Source of the DNA: Nocardioides carbamazepini
GTDB lineage: Bacteria > Actinomycetota > Actinomycetes > Propionibacteriales > Nocardioidaceae
Direction: 5' to 3'
Length of the DNA stretch: 62,249 bases
Assembly (NCBI RefSeq): GCF_024614185.1
Contig: NZ_JAHTLF010000012.1
Location: 215,760 to 278,008 of the forward strand
The notes below the pieces were generated by a model. That model worked only from the letters and a program-made list of their open reading frames with translations, did no database searches and was not told the DNA's origin. Positions 17,222 to 26,989 of the stretch are shown here, one piece after another; position 1 is the stretch's first letter; each line of letters begins with the position of its first letter. The position numbers and the translations under genes were made by a program.

Positions 17222-20200
17222 ATGCTCCCTGCGCCGATCGACAACTCACTCCTGCCCGCGGGCCGCCCCCGCGCGGCCCGCGCGTTCCGACGACGGCTGG
17301 CCTGGCTCAGCGTCCTCGCGACGGTCGTCGCGAGCCTGGTCGCCACGGCGGCACCCACGCAGGCCGCCCAGGCCGGGGGCGACGACGTCGCTGCCTGGAG
17401 CCCGGGCTGGTCGTGGACCTACCAGACCGCGTTCCGCTACACGGGCGACACCGCGGACGTCACGATCAACGAGAACGTGACCTACACCGTCGTCGGCGTG
17501 GACACGTTCCAGGGACAGAGCGCCTACAGGCTCAACATCACCGGCAACATCACCGGTGGCTCGGGCAGCGCCAAGGTCGACGGCGTCGGCACGGCGAACC
17601 TCAGCAACTTCTCCGGGTCCGTGAGCGGCACGCGCTACGTCCGCCGCTCCGACCTGGCCCTGCTGCAGGAGAAGCAGCACCAGAACCTCAACGCGAAGGC
17701 CTCGGTCTCGATCCTGTCGGTGAACATCACCGCGGCCGTCGACCTCGAGATGACCCCGCGCGGCGGCTGGCGCGTCATCGACTTCCCGGTCGAGGCCGGG
17801 CAGTCGTGGCACAACGACGTCGACGTCGACTACACCGGTGGCTTCACGTACGACGCCGGCAGCTACGGCACCGGTGCGGACACCTTCGAGGGCGTCTTCT
17901 CCCTCGACGCGCCCGTCGACGTGACCAACGCGACCATCAACGCCGCGGGCGGGAGCGTCGCGACCCGGAGGGTCCACTCCCAGAGCCCCGACGGCCAGCT
18001 GGTGAGCACCGACTGGTGGTCGCCGACGCACCGCAACGACGCGCAGCAGTACCTCAGGCTGCCTCTCGACGGGGCGGCCCTGACCCTGGACCGCAGGCTG
18101 TCGTCGGCCTCGACGCCGGCCGCGGCCACCACCCTGACCGGCGCGATCACCCCCTCCCTGTCCTGCGCGGGCGGTGACGTGACCGTCGCCGGGCGGCTCA
18201 GCAGCGGCGCCGCGGGCGTCCCGGTGACCGTGACCCTCGACAAGTCGCAGCTCGCGCCCGGCCAGGGCGTCACCGTGAACACGACGACGACCTCCGGCGG
18301 CAACTACGCCGCCACCCTGGCCGCGCCGGCCGAGGCCGACGGGCTGCAGAAGAACGGCGCCCGTGGCAGCTGGGGCGTCCTCGTGACGGCCGGTGGCGTC
18401 ACCACCGCGGCCACCCTGGTCGTCACCCCGAAGAACTGCAGCACCCTGACCTACGACGGCACCACGTCCGCGGCCCAGGGCAGCACGGCGACCGTGCGCG
18501 CGGTCCTCGCCGACCTCGCCGGCGGCGGCGTCGCCGGCCGCACGGTCACCTTCACCCTGGGCAGCACCTCGGTGAACGCCACCACCAACGCGTCCGGCGT
18601 CGCCGAGACCCAGATCAACGTGGCGGGCCCGCCGCGCGCGGCGACCCTCACGGCGTCGTACGCGGGCGACGGCGGGCTCGAGCCGGCCTCGGCCTCGACC
18701 CCGTTCGCCGTCGGCACCATCGCGACCACGACCACCGTGCTCGCCGACCCGGGCGTCGTCACCGTCGGCGACCCGGTCCGGTTCACGGCGACCGTCGCGG
18801 CGCAGCACGGCGCGACCCCGTCGGGCACGGTCCGCTTCGTCGTCGACGGCTCGGACTTCGGCGCCCCCGTCGCGCTGAGCGGCGGCCAGGCCACCAGCCC
18901 GCCGCTGTCGACCCTCGGCCTCGGCAACCACACCGTGACCGCGGTCTACAGCGGCTCGGTGGACAACACCGCCAGCTCGTCGAGTGCCGTCACCTTCCGG
19001 GTCCGCGAGCCGCTGCTCGGCACCAGCACGGCGTCCTCGGTCTCTCCCTCCGCCGCGGTGCACGGCCAGCCGGTCACGCTGTCGGCGAACGTCTCGACCG
19101 GTGCCGGAACCCCGACCGGCGACGTCGTGTTCACCGTCGACGGGACCGAGGTCGGCCGCGCCGGCGTCGATGCCGCGGGCGCCGCCTCGGTCGTCGTCGA
19201 CGACCTGGCCGTCGGCGGCAACCCCGTCGTCGCGACCTACACCGGCGACGACGTGTACGCCGGCAGCGCGGCCTCACCGCGGACCGTGACCGTCGCCAAG
19301 GCGTCGGTGTCCGTCACGCTCGACTCCTCCGCCGGCACCACGGTGAGCGGCGAGGCGATCGGCTACACCGCGACCGTGGCGGTCCAGGCCCCCGGTGGCG
19401 GCACTCCGGCCGGCTCGGTCCAGCTGCTGGTCGACGGCGGCGCCGTCGGCGGGCCGGTGGCCCTCGACAACGGCGTCGCCGTGTTCTCGCCGCTCACCTC
19501 GCTCGGTGCGGGCACCCACACCGTCGAGGCGCAGTACGCCGGGAACGGGCAGTACCAGGGCGGCTCCGACCAGGTCGAGCAGGTCGTCGGCCAGGCCGAC
19601 ACCACGACCGTCGTGCAGGCGAACCCGTCGCCGTCGGTGCAGGACCAGAACGTGCAGCTGACCGCGGCCGTCGCCGCCGTCAGCCCCGGCTCGGGCGCCC
19701 CGACCGGCACCGTGACCTTCTACGCGGGCGGTGAGTCGCTGGGCGCCGTCCCGCTCGTCGCCTCCGCGTCGGGCAGCGTCGCCACCCTCGACGTCGACGA
19801 CCTGGCACCGGGCACGCACCAGATCACCGCCCGCTACGCCGGCGACACCGACTACCGCTCCAGCGAGGCCGCGGCCGTCGCCCACACGGTGATCCCGGGC
19901 ACCGCGGTCGTGGCGACCACGACCACGCTGACGTCGAGCACCAACCCGTCGTCGTACGGCCAGCAGGTGACCTTCCGCGCCACGGTCGCCACGGAGAGCG
20001 ACAGCCCGGTCGGCACCGTCCAGTTCTCGGTCGACGGCCAGGAGCTCGGCTCCCCCGTGACCGTGGCGGACGGCGTGGCGGTGAGCCCGCCGGTCGACTC
20101 GGCCGAGCCCGGCGACCACACGGTCATCGCGAGCTTCGAGGCGGCGCCGGGCTTCTCCGGCAGCGGCGACATCCTCACCCAGACGGTGACGACCGGCATC

Positions 20201-21097
20201 CCGGAGGTGTCACTCACGTCCTCGACGCCCTCCTCGGGTCCCGGCCAGGGCGTGCGGTTCACCGTCGAGGTGACCTCGGGCGCGGGGCTCGCCCCGTCCG
20301 GCTTCGTCCAGTTCGCCGTCGACGGCCAGTCCCTCGGCGCCGCTGTCGCTCTGGTGGACGGCACCGCGACCAGCCCCCAGGTCACCGACCTGACGGCCGG
20401 CGAGCACACCGTGTCGGTCCTCTACTCCGGCGACCTGCGCTACGGCGCGGGCACCGCGCAGCTGACCCAGACCGTGGTGCAGACCGCGACCACGACCACG
20501 CTGCACGTCTCGCCGAACACCGCGACCTACGGCGACCCGGTGGTCCTGACGGCGATCGTCACGCCGGCACCGGGCGGTCTCCCGGGGCCGACCGGACCGG
20601 TCACCTTCCTCGCCGACGGTGCCCCCATCGGCACCGTGTCGACCACGCCGATCACCGGGCCCAGCGACGGCGTCTCCACGCTCGCGCGGCTGACGGTGGC
20701 GTTGCCGGCCGGCACCCACGTGGTGAAGGCGGTCTACGCCGGCAGCGCGCAGTTCCAGGGCAGCAGCTCGGCGAACGCCGGTCTCACCGTCGAGAAGCGG
20801 GCGACCACGATCACCGCAGCACCCGCGGCGGTGAGGCTGCTGCCGCTGATGCTGCCGCTCGGCCAGCTCCGGGCGACGGTGACGGGCACCGGGAGCGGTC
20901 CCGTGGCGGGCGTCCCGGTCGAGTTCCGCGCCGGCGCCAAGCTGCTCTGCGTCGCGCCGACGAACGAGTCCGGCATCGCCGTGTGCAACGCGGGATCGCA
21001 GATCCTCGCGCTCACGCTCGCCCTCGGCTACACGGCCACCTTCGCCGGTGACGCCAACCACCTCTCCTCCACGGCGCGCGGCGCCCTCCTGAAGTGA
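17222..21097 (+). CDS. Giant secreted Ig-like repeat protein 1
   Basis: A 1291-residue exported protein. After a twin-Arg-rich N-terminus and hydrophobic signal (about 25-48) come a unique domain of about 250 residues (SPGWSWTYQTAFRYTGDT...), two other beta domains (one Big_1-like, containing GVAGRTVTFTLGSTSVNATTNASGVAETQ), and seven bacterial Ig-like repeats of about 90 residues with the pattern TTTTL...PS..GQ.VTFTATV...G.VQF.VDG..LG..V.L..G.A......L..G.H.V.A.Y.GD. A final Ig-like domain with two cysteines closes the protein. No LPXTG or membrane anchor is visible. It is probably an adhesin or surface-matrix protein. Confidence 0.75.
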   Translation: MLPAPIDNSLLPAGRPRAARAFRRRLAWLSVLATVVASLVATAAPTQAAQAGGDDVAAWSPGWSWTYQTAFRYTGDTADVTINENVTYTVVGVDTFQGQSAYRLNITGNITGGSGSAKVDGVGTANLSNFSGSVSGTRYVRRSDLALLQEKQHQNLNAKASVSILSVNITAAVDLEMTPRGGWRVIDFPVEAGQSWHNDVDVDYTGGFTYDAGSYGTGADTFEGVFSLDAPVDVTNATINAAGGSVATRRVHSQSPDGQLVSTDWWSPTHRNDAQQYLRLPLDGAALTLDRRLSSASTPAAATTLTGAITPSLSCAGGDVTVAGRLSSGAAGVPVTVTLDKSQLAPGQGVTVNTTTTSGGNYAATLAAPAEADGLQKNGARGSWGVLVTAGGVTTAATLVVTPKNCSTLTYDGTTSAAQGSTATVRAVLADLAGGGVAGRTVTFTLGSTSVNATTNASGVAETQINVAGPPRAATLTASYAGDGGLEPASASTPFAVGTIATTTTVLADPGVVTVGDPVRFTATVAAQHGATPSGTVRFVVDGSDFGAPVALSGGQATSPPLSTLGLGNHTVTAVYSGSVDNTASSSSAVTFRVREPLLGTSTASSVSPSAAVHGQPVTLSANVSTGAGTPTGDVVFTVDGTEVGRAGVDAAGAASVVVDDLAVGGNPVVATYTGDDVYAGSAASPRTVTVAKASVSVTLDSSAGTTVSGEAIGYTATVAVQAPGGGTPAGSVQLLVDGGAVGGPVALDNGVAVFSPLTSLGAGTHTVEAQYAGNGQYQGGSDQVEQVVGQADTTTVVQANPSPSVQDQNVQLTAAVAAVSPGSGAPTGTVTFYAGGESLGAVPLVASASGSVATLDVDDLAPGTHQITARYAGDTDYRSSEAAAVAHTVIPGTAVVATTTTLTSSTNPSSYGQQVTFRATVATESDSPVGTVQFSVDGQELGSPVTVADGVAVSPPVDSAEPGDHTVIASFEAAPGFSGSGDILTQTVTTGIPEVSLTSSTPSSGPGQGVRFTVEVTSGAGLAPSGFVQFAVDGQSLGAAVALVDGTATSPQVTDLTAGEHTVSVLYSGDLRYGAGTAQLTQTVVQTATTTTLHVSPNTATYGDPVVLTAIVTPAPGGLPGPTGPVTFLADGAPIGTVSTTPITGPSDGVSTLARLTVALPAGTHVVKAVYAGSAQFQGSSSANAGLTVEKRATTITAAPAAVRLLPLMLPLGQLRATVTGTGSGPVAGVPVEFRAGAKLLCVAPTNESGIAVCNAGSQILALTLALGYTATFAGDANHLSSTARGALLK

Positions 21098-21123
21098 GGC
21101 CCGCTCCGATGAAAGGAACCACT

Positions 21124-24100
21124 GTGCGGCGCATGATCGCGGCCCTCGCGGCCACCACTCTGGGACTGGGGATCCCGGTCGTCCTGGCCTCCTCGGCCGC
21201 GGCCGACATCACGGCTCCGGCCAACGGGGCCGTGCTGCGGGGCAACGCGACGCTCTCGTCCAGCGGCGTCGGTGACGGCACGCTGTGCGCGAACGCCACG
21301 AAGCCCAACGTGACACTCCAGCTGATCAACAGCGGCGGAGGCGTCGTCTTCTCACAGAAGCAGGAGGGGACCGGCGCGAAGTCCGTCACGATCGACACCC
21401 ACAGCTACCCCAACGGGGCCTACACCGTGCGCTCGATCGAGCAGAAGCGGTCCGGCTTCGCCTACTGCACCAACTCCACGAGCACCTTCAACCGGTCGGT
21501 GACGATCGACAACATCACCCAGCTCGCCTACTCGGGCGCCACCGAGGCGCCGCAGAACACGTCGGCGACCGTCAGGGCCACGCTGACCGACCCGCACCTG
21601 TCCTCGTCCGTCCTGCCCAACCGGACGGTGACCTTCTCGCTGTCGAACGGCACGTCGGTCAACGCCGTCACCGACGGCAGCGGCGTCGCCACGGCGTCCC
21701 TGCCCATCTCCGGCGGGCCACGGACCGCCACGGTGAGCGCCTCCTTCGCGCCGACGGCCTACTACCAGGGGTCGTCGGCCTCGACGCCGTTCGTGGTGCA
21801 GAAGAACCCGACGACGACCACGCTGGTGCAGCCGGCACCGGTCGTCCACGGCCAGGCGGTGTCCTTCACCGCGCAGGTCACCCCGACCAGCGGCACGAGC
21901 GCGCCGACCGGCACCGTCCAGTTCACCGTCGACGGCGACGACTTCGGTGCTCCGGTGGCCGTGTCCGCCGGTACGGCGACCTCCGGGTCGACCGCCACCC
22001 TCAGCACGGGCGCGCACACCATCGGGGCGCGCTACAGCGGCGACCAGAACCTGGTGGACAGCGCGGCGGCGACGAAGCAGCTGAGCGTCGGCAAGGCACC
22101 CACCAGCACCCAGCTGACCAGCACCGGCTCCCCCACCGTCAGCGGCGAGGCCGTGACGTTCACCGCCACGGTCGGCGTCGTGTCCCCCGGCGTCGGCGAC
22201 CCGGCGGGCGGCGTCCAGTTCAACGTCGACGGCGACCCGTACGGCACCGCCGTGCCGCTGAACGGCGACACCGCGGAGCTCACCATCGCCAACCTGCCGG
22301 CGGGCAACCACACCGTGCAGGCGACCTACAACGGCAACGCCGACTTCGCCGGCAGCTCCTCCGGAGAGGTCACCCACGGCGTCAACCGTGCCGACACGAC
22401 GGTCGCGCTGAGCACCTCCAACCCCGACGCCGTCGCGGGCGAGGCGCTCACCTTCACCGCGGACGTCGACGTGGTCGGCCCCGGCGCCGGTGACCCGAGC
22501 GGCTCCGTGCGATTCTTCGCCGACGGTGAGGCGATCGGCGCGCCCGTCCCGCTCAGCGGCGGCACCGCCGTGTCGGCACCCGTGCGGCTGAACGCCGGCG
22601 ACCACGTGATCACCGTCGACTACGAGGGCGACGACCGGTTCGCCGGCGCCACCGACGCGCTCGACCAGGAGGTCGCCGCCGCGGCGACCACGACCGCCGT
22701 GGACGTCTCCCCCAGCCCGTCGGTCGTCGGCCAGCCGGTCACCGTCCGCGCGACGGTCACCCCGGTCGCACCGGCCACCGGCGACCCGGAGGGCGCCGTC
22801 CAGTTCGAGATCGACGGTCAGCCCGGCGCCTTCGTGGACCTCATCGACGGTGTCGCCGAGCTCTCCACGAGCACGCTGACCCGCGGCGGCCACCAGATCC
22901 GGGCACGCTACTTCAGCGCCGACCCGAACTTCGTCACCAGCACGTCGACCACCGTGGGACACACGGTCAACAAGGCGGCGACGAAGACCACCGTCACCAG
23001 CACCGCGCCGGTCGCCGTCTTCGGACAGCCGGTCACCTTCACCGCCACCGTCGCCGTGCTGGCGCCGGGTGCCGGGTCGGCCTCGGGCACCGTCACCTTC
23101 ACCGACGGCGACACCGTGCTCGGCGCGGCTCCGGTCGGCTCCGCCACCGGAGGGGTCGCCTCGATCACGGTCGACTCGCTCACCGTCGGCCAGCACGCCG
23201 TCGTCGCCACCTACGACGGCGACGACAGCTTCTCGGCCAGCCTCGGCTCGGTCGCCCAGAAGGTGCAGCGGGCGCAGACCTCGACCCTCGTCGCCTCGAC
23301 GGCCAACCCGTCCCAGCCCGGCGCCGCGGTCCGCTTCACCGCCACGGTCAGCCCGGTGGCACCGGGCGCCGGCAACCCCGGCGGCACGGTCCAGTTCAAG
23401 GTCAACGGAGCCGCCCTCGGCGCCCCGGTGCCGATCGCCGGCGGCACGGCGACCAGCCCTGACTTCGCCAACCTGGCCCCCGGCACCTACCGGATCTCGG
23501 CGGTCTACAGCGGCGAGCCGCGGTTCGTGGGCAGCACCGGCCTGCTCGACCAGGGCAACGGCCAGACCGTCGGCAAGGCCGGCACCTCGACCGAGCTCGC
23601 CTCCGACGACGCCGAGGCCGACCAGGGGCAGGCGGTGACCTTCACGGCCACGGTCCGCGCGGTCGCCCCCGCCACCGGCCGGCCCACCGGCGTCGTGCAG
23701 TTCTGGTCGGGCAGCACCCTGCTCGGCGCGACCAGCCTGGCACCGGCCTCCGCGGCCAACACCAGCACGGCGTCCTACACGACGACCACGCTGACGGCCG
23801 GCACCCACGAGGTCCGGGCGACCTACGGCGGCAGCGTGACCTTCGAGGGCTCGACGGAGACCACCTCCCAGGTCGTCGGCGTCGGCGTGACGGTGACCGG
23901 GATCGCGTCCAGCGCCAACCCCTCGTCGTACGGCGACCGGGTGACGCTGACCGCGACCGTGGCCGACACGACGCCCACCTCCGGGAAGCCCACCGGGACG
24001 GTGACCTTCCGGTCCGGCGGCGACGTGCTCGGCACGGCGACGCTGGCGACGGTCGACGGCAGCCAGCGGGCGACGCTCGACGTCGACGGGCTGGCCACCG

Positions 24101-24492
24101 GGAGCCACACTCTGACGGCGTCGTACTCGGGGAGCGGCTCACGGGCCGCCAGCACCTCCCCGGAGCTGACCCAGGTGGTCGACCGGGCCGTGGCCCGGCT
24201 CGACGACCTGCGCACGGCGCTCGTCCTCGGCTACGTGCGGGACGTCTACGCCACCCTGAACGACCCGCAGGGTCGGCCGCTCGCCGGCCGGCCGCTGGTC
24301 TTCCGCACCGCAGCGTCGCTCCCGGGCGGTGACGGTCAGCGGCTGATCTGCGAGACGGTCACGAACCAGGACGGCGTCGGTCACTGCTCCGTCGACTCGC
24401 GGTGGCGGTCGATGGTGACCTCGAGCGGGTTCGACGTGTTCTTCGCCGGCGACGAGAGCTATCTGCCGACGTCCGATCACGGCGGCCGCTAG
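21124..24492 (+). CDS. Giant secreted Ig-like repeat protein 2
   Basis: A 1122-residue paralogue of the preceding protein, beginning 26 nt after it and probably co-transcribed. The GTG at 21124 is used because AAAGGA precedes it; an ATG at 21109 is an alternative. It has a signal peptide, a distinct N-terminal cysteine-containing domain (about 30-130) and eight Ig-like repeats of about 90 residues. The C-terminal domain with two cysteines resembles that of protein 1. No sorting signal is visible. Internal repeats make the locus prone to copy-number change and to assembly collapse. Confidence 0.75.
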   Translation: MRRMIAALAATTLGLGIPVVLASSAAADITAPANGAVLRGNATLSSSGVGDGTLCANATKPNVTLQLINSGGGVVFSQKQEGTGAKSVTIDTHSYPNGAYTVRSIEQKRSGFAYCTNSTSTFNRSVTIDNITQLAYSGATEAPQNTSATVRATLTDPHLSSSVLPNRTVTFSLSNGTSVNAVTDGSGVATASLPISGGPRTATVSASFAPTAYYQGSSASTPFVVQKNPTTTTLVQPAPVVHGQAVSFTAQVTPTSGTSAPTGTVQFTVDGDDFGAPVAVSAGTATSGSTATLSTGAHTIGARYSGDQNLVDSAAATKQLSVGKAPTSTQLTSTGSPTVSGEAVTFTATVGVVSPGVGDPAGGVQFNVDGDPYGTAVPLNGDTAELTIANLPAGNHTVQATYNGNADFAGSSSGEVTHGVNRADTTVALSTSNPDAVAGEALTFTADVDVVGPGAGDPSGSVRFFADGEAIGAPVPLSGGTAVSAPVRLNAGDHVITVDYEGDDRFAGATDALDQEVAAAATTTAVDVSPSPSVVGQPVTVRATVTPVAPATGDPEGAVQFEIDGQPGAFVDLIDGVAELSTSTLTRGGHQIRARYFSADPNFVTSTSTTVGHTVNKAATKTTVTSTAPVAVFGQPVTFTATVAVLAPGAGSASGTVTFTDGDTVLGAAPVGSATGGVASITVDSLTVGQHAVVATYDGDDSFSASLGSVAQKVQRAQTSTLVASTANPSQPGAAVRFTATVSPVAPGAGNPGGTVQFKVNGAALGAPVPIAGGTATSPDFANLAPGTYRISAVYSGEPRFVGSTGLLDQGNGQTVGKAGTSTELASDDAEADQGQAVTFTATVRAVAPATGRPTGVVQFWSGSTLLGATSLAPASAANTSTASYTTTTLTAGTHEVRATYGGSVTFEGSTETTSQVVGVGVTVTGIASSANPSSYGDRVTLTATVADTTPTSGKPTGTVTFRSGGDVLGTATLATVDGSQRATLDVDGLATGSHTLTASYSGSGSRAASTSPELTQVVDRAVARLDDLRTALVLGYVRDVYATLNDPQGRPLAGRPLVFRTAASLPGGDGQRLICETVTNQDGVGHCSVDSRWRSMVTSSGFDVFFAGDESYLPTSDHGGR

Positions 24493-24521
24493 CGGGCGGC
24501 GACCGACCACAGGACCCCGCA

Positions 24522-24561
24522 ACGACGAGGGGCGTGCCCGTTCGGGCACGCCCCTCGTCGT
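24522..24561. terminator. Bidirectional terminator hairpin
   Basis: Perfect 19-bp inverted repeat (left arm ACGACGAGGGGCGTGCCCG) with a TT centre, placed between the convergent Ig-repeat and lipoprotein genes. Confidence 0.85.
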
Positions 24562-24572
24562 GTCGGTGCGGG

Positions 24573-25193
24573 TCAGCCCTGGCCGGCGATCTCGACGCTC
24601 GCGAGCATCTGCTCGATCAGCTGGTCACCGTCCGGCACCGTGGCCGGCACGACGAACTCGACGGAGAAGAAGCGGCCGCCGGTCACACCGCCGACGATAT
24701 AGCGGTGCCCCTCGCCGGTGCGCGCCTCGAGCACGAAGCAGGTCGTCCCGTCGACGACCCGGTCGGCGACGCGGGTCGGTGGCAGCGGCGTACCCGCCAG
24801 CGAGCGCTCGTAGGAGACCGCCTTGTCCTCCGTGTCCAGCCCGGGCCCGGCGAGGATGTCGGTCACGGTGGCGTTGACGATGCCCGCCCCCTCGACGTAG
24901 AGGCCCCCGGTGACGGTCGTCCCGAACCGGCTGACCTTCCAGTCCGGCGACGCGGTCAGCCGCATGCTCACGGACTCGACACTGATCTCCGTTCCGGTCG
25001 CGGGCGCCACGGACGGCGTCGGAGCCGGTGAACCGGTGTCCGTCGGCGTCGTGGCGGTCGTGCCGGTCGTGGAGGCCGTCGTGGGGTCGGCCCCGGGGCC
25101 GGACCGGTCGTCGTCGGAGCAGCCGGCCAGCGCGAGCACCAGGAGCCCGGCCAGCATCGGACGCAGGGCCGGACGCACCACCCGAGAGATCAT
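24573..25193 (-). CDS. Lipoprotein of unknown function (LpqN-like layout)
   Basis: A 206-residue lipoprotein. The ATG at 25193 follows a GGAGAGGA ribosome site and starts a type II signal with lipobox LALAGC (lipidated Cys near 25). A Ser/Thr/Pro-rich linker leads to a compact domain (EISVESVSMRLTASPDWKVSRF...SVEFVVPATVPDGDQLIEQMLASVE) of the kind seen in LpqN-like actinobacterial lipoproteins. It is anchored to the outer face of the membrane; its role is unknown. Confidence 0.65.
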   Translation of the reverse strand: MISRVVRPALRPMLAGLLVLALAGCSDDDRSGPGADPTTASTTGTTATTPTDTGSPAPTPSVAPATGTEISVESVSMRLTASPDWKVSRFGTTVTGGLYVEGAGIVNATVTDILAGPGLDTEDKAVSYERSLAGTPLPPTRVADRVVDGTTCFVLEARTGEGHRYIVGGVTGGRFFSVEFVVPATVPDGDQLIEQMLASVEIAGQG

Positions 25194-25323
25194 CGGACCA
25201 TCCTCTCCAGACCCCGGCGGACGGCACCGAGAGTAGCAACCGGCAACATGGTCGTTTGCCCGGGCGACCCGATGGGTAGCCCCCTCCTGTCGCCTGTCCC
25301 TCGGGAACCTCAAAGGAACGCGC

Positions 25324-25758
25324 ATGACCATCGGACCGCTCCCCCTACCGCCGATCTTCCCGCCGCTGTTCAACCCGGCGTTCCTGGTCGGGCTGAAGGA
25401 CCTCGAGCTGCTGATCATCGAGGCGCAGGTCGCCTCGGTCTACAAGACGCTCGACGAGCAGATCGAGGCCATCAAGGGCCTGAAGTTCACCGGCGACGGT
25501 GCGATCCCCGCCGGCTCCTTCGGCCAGGGCATCGAGTCGACCCGGCTGGCCAACGAGCACACCCGCGCGCACGGCGTGATCGTCGACTCCCTCGTGGAGA
25601 TGCGCGAGGACCTCGGTGTCTTCCAGTCCGCGATCCTGGCGGCCAAGGGCGTCATCACCGAGGCGGACGAGCAGGCCGAGGCGGACCTGCGACTGGCCCT
25701 GAACCGCACCGTGGGCCTCGATCTCGGGACCGACAGCGACGAGGATGGTGAGCTCTGA
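25324..25758 (+). CDS. Small helical ESX/WXG100-like protein
   Basis: A 144-residue, mostly helical protein with a proline-rich start (PLPLPPIFPPLFNP) and no signal peptide or cysteine. Its size, helix content and coupling to a second helical protein resemble ESX (type VII) or EspC-like partner proteins, but no WXG motif is present. RBS AAAGGA precedes the ATG. Its stop overlaps the next start by one base. Confidence 0.5.
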   Translation: MTIGPLPLPPIFPPLFNPAFLVGLKDLELLIIEAQVASVYKTLDEQIEAIKGLKFTGDGAIPAGSFGQGIESTRLANEHTRAHGVIVDSLVEMREDLGVFQSAILAAKGVITEADEQAEADLRLALNRTVGLDLGTDSDEDGEL

Positions 25759-26966
25759 TGGCCGGCGTGCACCTGCAGGACCTGCTCCGCCGCACGACGG
25801 GGATGTCCAGTGACGACGTGACGACCGCCCAGGCCTCGTGGGCCGCCACCACCATCGCGCTCGGGACGATCCACGAAGCGCTCGACACCGCCAGCACCGC
25901 GATCCCGGCCGGCATCGGTGGCCCCGAGACCCGCGACGCGGCCAAGACCGCGTTCACCCAGGCGGCCGCCAAGATCGGCAAGCGACGCGACCAGATGAGC
26001 GCGGTGTCGACCGCGCTCAGTGCCGCCGCGACCGCCATGGCCGAGGCGGAGAAGGCCGCGCTGGGAGCACCGGACGCTCCGCCGGCCACCGCTCCGACCG
26101 CCCCCGAGCTGACGGGCGACGTCGATGCCGACGCCGACGCCATCGCGAAGTACGCCGACAAGGTCACGACCTACAACGACAAGGTCACGACCTACGGCGA
26201 CGCCGACGAGAAGGCACGCGAGAAGATCAAGGCCCTGCTCACCCGCTACGACGAGGCCGTCACCGCCCTGGAGAAGATCGAGGGACAGCCGAAGCAGCCC
26301 GGGGACAACGGCGGCAAGGGGCCCGGTGGGCCTGGCCTCCCCCACGTCCCGCTGATCCCGGGCCCCAACGGCACCATGCCGGGGCACTGGGTCGGTTCCG
26401 GCGACCTGCCCGGTCCGAACGGGACCTACCCCGGGCTGCCACACCCGAACGGCCCCGGCGTCGGCGGCGTGCATCCCGCCGGCAGCCCCCCGATCGTGCA
26501 CACGCTCAACCCGGATCTCCCGCCGCTCGAGCAGGGTCCCGAGGGCGGCACCGGCGGCGGCCCCGACCTCGGCCAGATGGGGCCGGCCGTGCTGGGAGGC
26601 GGCCTCGCGGCCGGCGCCTTCGGCGCGCCCGGGCTGATCCGCGGCATCAAGGGCCTCGTCGGCGGCCGTGGCCTCAGCGGCAACAGCGTCGGCTCCATCG
26701 GCTCCAGCGCACGGACCGGTGCCCCCGGCTCGCTGGGCCGGGGCGGCGTCGGCGGCCCGGGTGCCGCCGGCAGTCCGGTCAGCCGGGCCGGCGGTCGGGG
26801 CACCGGTGGGGGCCGGGGCGGTGCCGGCGGCCGGGGCGGTGCCGCGGGCGGCGCCGGGGGCCGGGGCCGCCGGCGCGACCAGCGCGAGGGTGAGGACCGG
26901 GACCTCTTCGACGACGGGCAGGACTGGGTGGACGACGAGGGCGCCGCGCCCGGGGTCCTCGACTGA
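25758..26966 (+). CDS. Helical protein with Gly/Pro-rich tail, ESX-like partner
   Basis: A 402-residue protein translationally coupled to the gene before it. Residues 1-170 are alanine-rich helices with coiled-coil character; residues 175-280 are Pro/Gly-rich (PGPNGTMPGHWVGSGDLPGPNGT); 330-385 are Gly-rich with RGG-like repeats; the end is acidic. Helical N-terminus plus disordered tail is seen in PPE-like and EspB-like type VII substrates. No ESX ATPase gene is present here, so export by such a system is inference. Confidence 0.5.
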   Translation: MAGVHLQDLLRRTTGMSSDDVTTAQASWAATTIALGTIHEALDTASTAIPAGIGGPETRDAAKTAFTQAAAKIGKRRDQMSAVSTALSAAATAMAEAEKAALGAPDAPPATAPTAPELTGDVDADADAIAKYADKVTTYNDKVTTYGDADEKAREKIKALLTRYDEAVTALEKIEGQPKQPGDNGGKGPGGPGLPHVPLIPGPNGTMPGHWVGSGDLPGPNGTYPGLPHPNGPGVGGVHPAGSPPIVHTLNPDLPPLEQGPEGGTGGGPDLGQMGPAVLGGGLAAGAFGAPGLIRGIKGLVGGRGLSGNSVGSIGSSARTGAPGSLGRGGVGGPGAAGSPVSRAGGRGTGGGRGGAGGRGGAAGGAGGRGRRRDQREGEDRDLFDDGQDWVDDEGAAPGVLD

Positions 26967-26989
26967 TCACTGGCCGATCACCCGCCACG

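Noticed and set aside
21352..24108. 918-codon reverse ORF opposite the second Ig-repeat gene
   Set aside because: Low-complexity GC shadow; the forward frame has a signal peptide and clear Ig repeats.
17222..24492. CRISPR-like or DNA-level repeat array in the Ig genes
   Set aside because: The periodicity is at protein level (about 90 residues) with diverged codons; no short identical repeats with unique spacers.
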